Part shown: piece after piece, positions 63,275 through 64,000 of the stretch
Position numbering within the stretch: position 1 is the stretch's first letter
Layout: each line of letters starts with the position of its first letter
NCBI RefSeq assembly: GCF_013415905.1
Contig: NZ_CP058909.1
Location: forward strand, 2,666,001 to 2,730,000
Direction of reading: 5' to 3'
From: Halosimplex pelagicum
Lineage (GTDB): Archaea > Halobacteriota > Halobacteria > Halobacteriales > Haloarculaceae
DNA length: 64,000 nucleotides
Notes under the pieces: generated by a model
What the model was told of the DNA's origin: nothing
The model's database searches: none
Seen by the model: only the letters and a program-made list of their open reading frames with translations
Translations under genes and position numbers: made by a program

Positions 63275-63362
63275 CCACCGGCGCTCCCCACCCTCCGATT
63301 CGACGTGAGTGTCACGGTCGCGCTGTGGCACCGAGACACGGAGCCCTACCGAGCGTAGCGAG

Positions 63363-63374
63363 CGCATAATTACG
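63363..63374 (+). promoter_or_regulatory. TATA-like element for the phosphate transporter gene
   Basis: CGCATAATTACG is the main AT-rich stretch in the 128-base gap and lies 29-40 bases before the ATG at 63403, slightly farther than usual, so the message may have a short leader. Confidence 0.4.
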
Positions 63375-63402
63375 TTGTCGTGACGTGCTTTTCCCCCAGA
63401 CG

Positions 63403-64000
63403 ATGGTCCGAGCCATACTCGTCGCTGGGGTGGTCGCGTCGGTGTTCGTCGGCTTCAACATCGGAGGGTCGTCGACGGGGATCGCGTGGGGGCCGGCGGT
63501 CGGTGCCCGGATCCTCCGGAAGGTCACGGCCGCCGCGCTGATGACGCTGTTCGTCTTCCTCGGCGGCTGGACGGTCGGGCGGAACGTGATGGACACGCTC
63601 AGCGGCGGGATCGTCACGACGGAGATCTCGCTCGGCGCGGGCGTGGCCGTCCTCTTTTTCATCGGGTTCGGCATCCTGATCGCCAACGTCTTCGGGGTTC
63701 CGGTGCCGACCTCGATGACGACGGTCGGCGCGATCGCGGGGCTCGGCCTCGCGACCGGGACGGCGAACTTCCGGACGATCGGGTGGATCGTCTCGTGGTG
63801 GATCGTGACGCCGGTCGTCGGGTTCTGGATCGGCGTGACCGTCGGCCGGTACGTCTACCCCGAACTCAACCGGCGCGTCCGGATCGAGGTCTCCGAGGGA
63901 CCGACCCTGGCACTGGACCGCGGCGGCGCGGTCCCCCGGGTCCGCCTGGGGCCGAACACGACCCGCGGCGAACTCGCCGGCACCGTCGTCGTGCTCGTCG
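63403..64000 (+). CDS. PiT-family inorganic phosphate transporter (3' end outside window)
   Basis: ATG 63403; the frame is open to the right edge (about 199 codons). Hydrophobic segments alternate with the PiT duplications: VFVGFNIGGSSTGIAWGPAVG near residue 15 stands where the GAND...NAFG signature of the family occurs, and VPVPTSMTTVGAIAGLGLATG near residue 105 where the second VSTTHALVG-type motif falls. So both signature sites are recognisable but altered. It should move phosphate with H+ or Na+; missing C-terminal half prevents a firm call. Confidence 0.82.
   Translation, partial: MVRAILVAGVVASVFVGFNIGGSSTGIAWGPAVGARILRKVTAAALMTLFVFLGGWTVGRNVMDTLSGGIVTTEISLGAGVAVLFFIGFGILIANVFGVPVPTSMTTVGAIAGLGLATGTANFRTIGWIVSWWIVTPVVGFWIGVTVGRYVYPELNRRVRIEVSEGPTLALDRGGAVPRVRLGPNTTRGELAGTVVVLV

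Overview
This window is about 64 kb of a halophilic archaeal (class Halobacteria) chromosome. The GC content is very high and the encoded proteins are strongly acidic. Many genes look leaderless, with a TATA-like box about 25-30 bases before the start codon. Marker genes include TFB, AglD, a CetZ tubulin homologue, the archaeal entry to the shikimate pathway, HalX-type signalling and several tiny zinc-finger proteins. I cannot name the genus from sequence alone; a Haloarculaceae-like organism is a reasonable guess. No rRNA, tRNA or CRISPR array was recognised.

Layout. 1-13 kb: the end of a secreted acidic protein, then trpC-trpB-trpA and the first three shikimate steps of the archaeal route (2-amino-3,7-dideoxyheptulosonate synthase, dehydroquinate synthase II, and type I dehydroquinate dehydratase on the other strand). 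Among these lie a membrane-tethered HTH protein, a lipoprotein, small zinc-finger proteins, a GT4 glycosyltransferase and a stand-alone tnpB element (10.2-11.6 kb). 13-30 kb: a soluble chemotaxis-type transducer, TFB, an ITPase-like enzyme, AglD, a radical SAM-HhH protein, an AI-2E-type permease, an ABC exporter, a REC-PAS-histidine kinase, Hsp20, an FAD oxidoreductase operon, a peroxiredoxin, a HalX response regulator and a small winged-helix protein. 30-40 kb: a heme-copper oxidase assembly cluster with coxB, a half-CtaA/CtaB fusion, an ABC ATPase and permease, a degenerate RecA-fold protein and a DUF420 protein. The cluster is split by a 666-bp non-coding stretch (repeat copy plus large hairpin), a Rdx selenoprotein-like gene and a bactofilin-like membrane protein.

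40-51 kb: the B12-binding subunit of methylmalonyl-CoA mutase with MeaB, a thiolase/DUF35 pair, a PadR-type regulator, an aldo/keto reductase, a GpgS-like glycosyltransferase, a DHH phosphoesterase and an SDR protein. 51-60 kb: a six-gene minus-strand operon for a type IV pilus-like or type II secretion-like machine (ATPase, double-domain TadC-like membrane protein, three small membrane-anchored proteins, one 1053-residue surface protein). 60-64 kb: two small genes beside a divergent cetZ, a DUF5789 gene and the start of a PiT-type phosphate transporter.

The most unusual non-coding content is a family of three dispersed copies, about 300 bp each (33.6, 48.2 and 60.1 kb). They share two stem-loops whose paired arms are kept while loops and linkers vary. 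They do not keep a reading frame and sit only between genes. The best protein-level candidate for a little-described system is the pilus/secretion-like operon at 51.3-60 kb.
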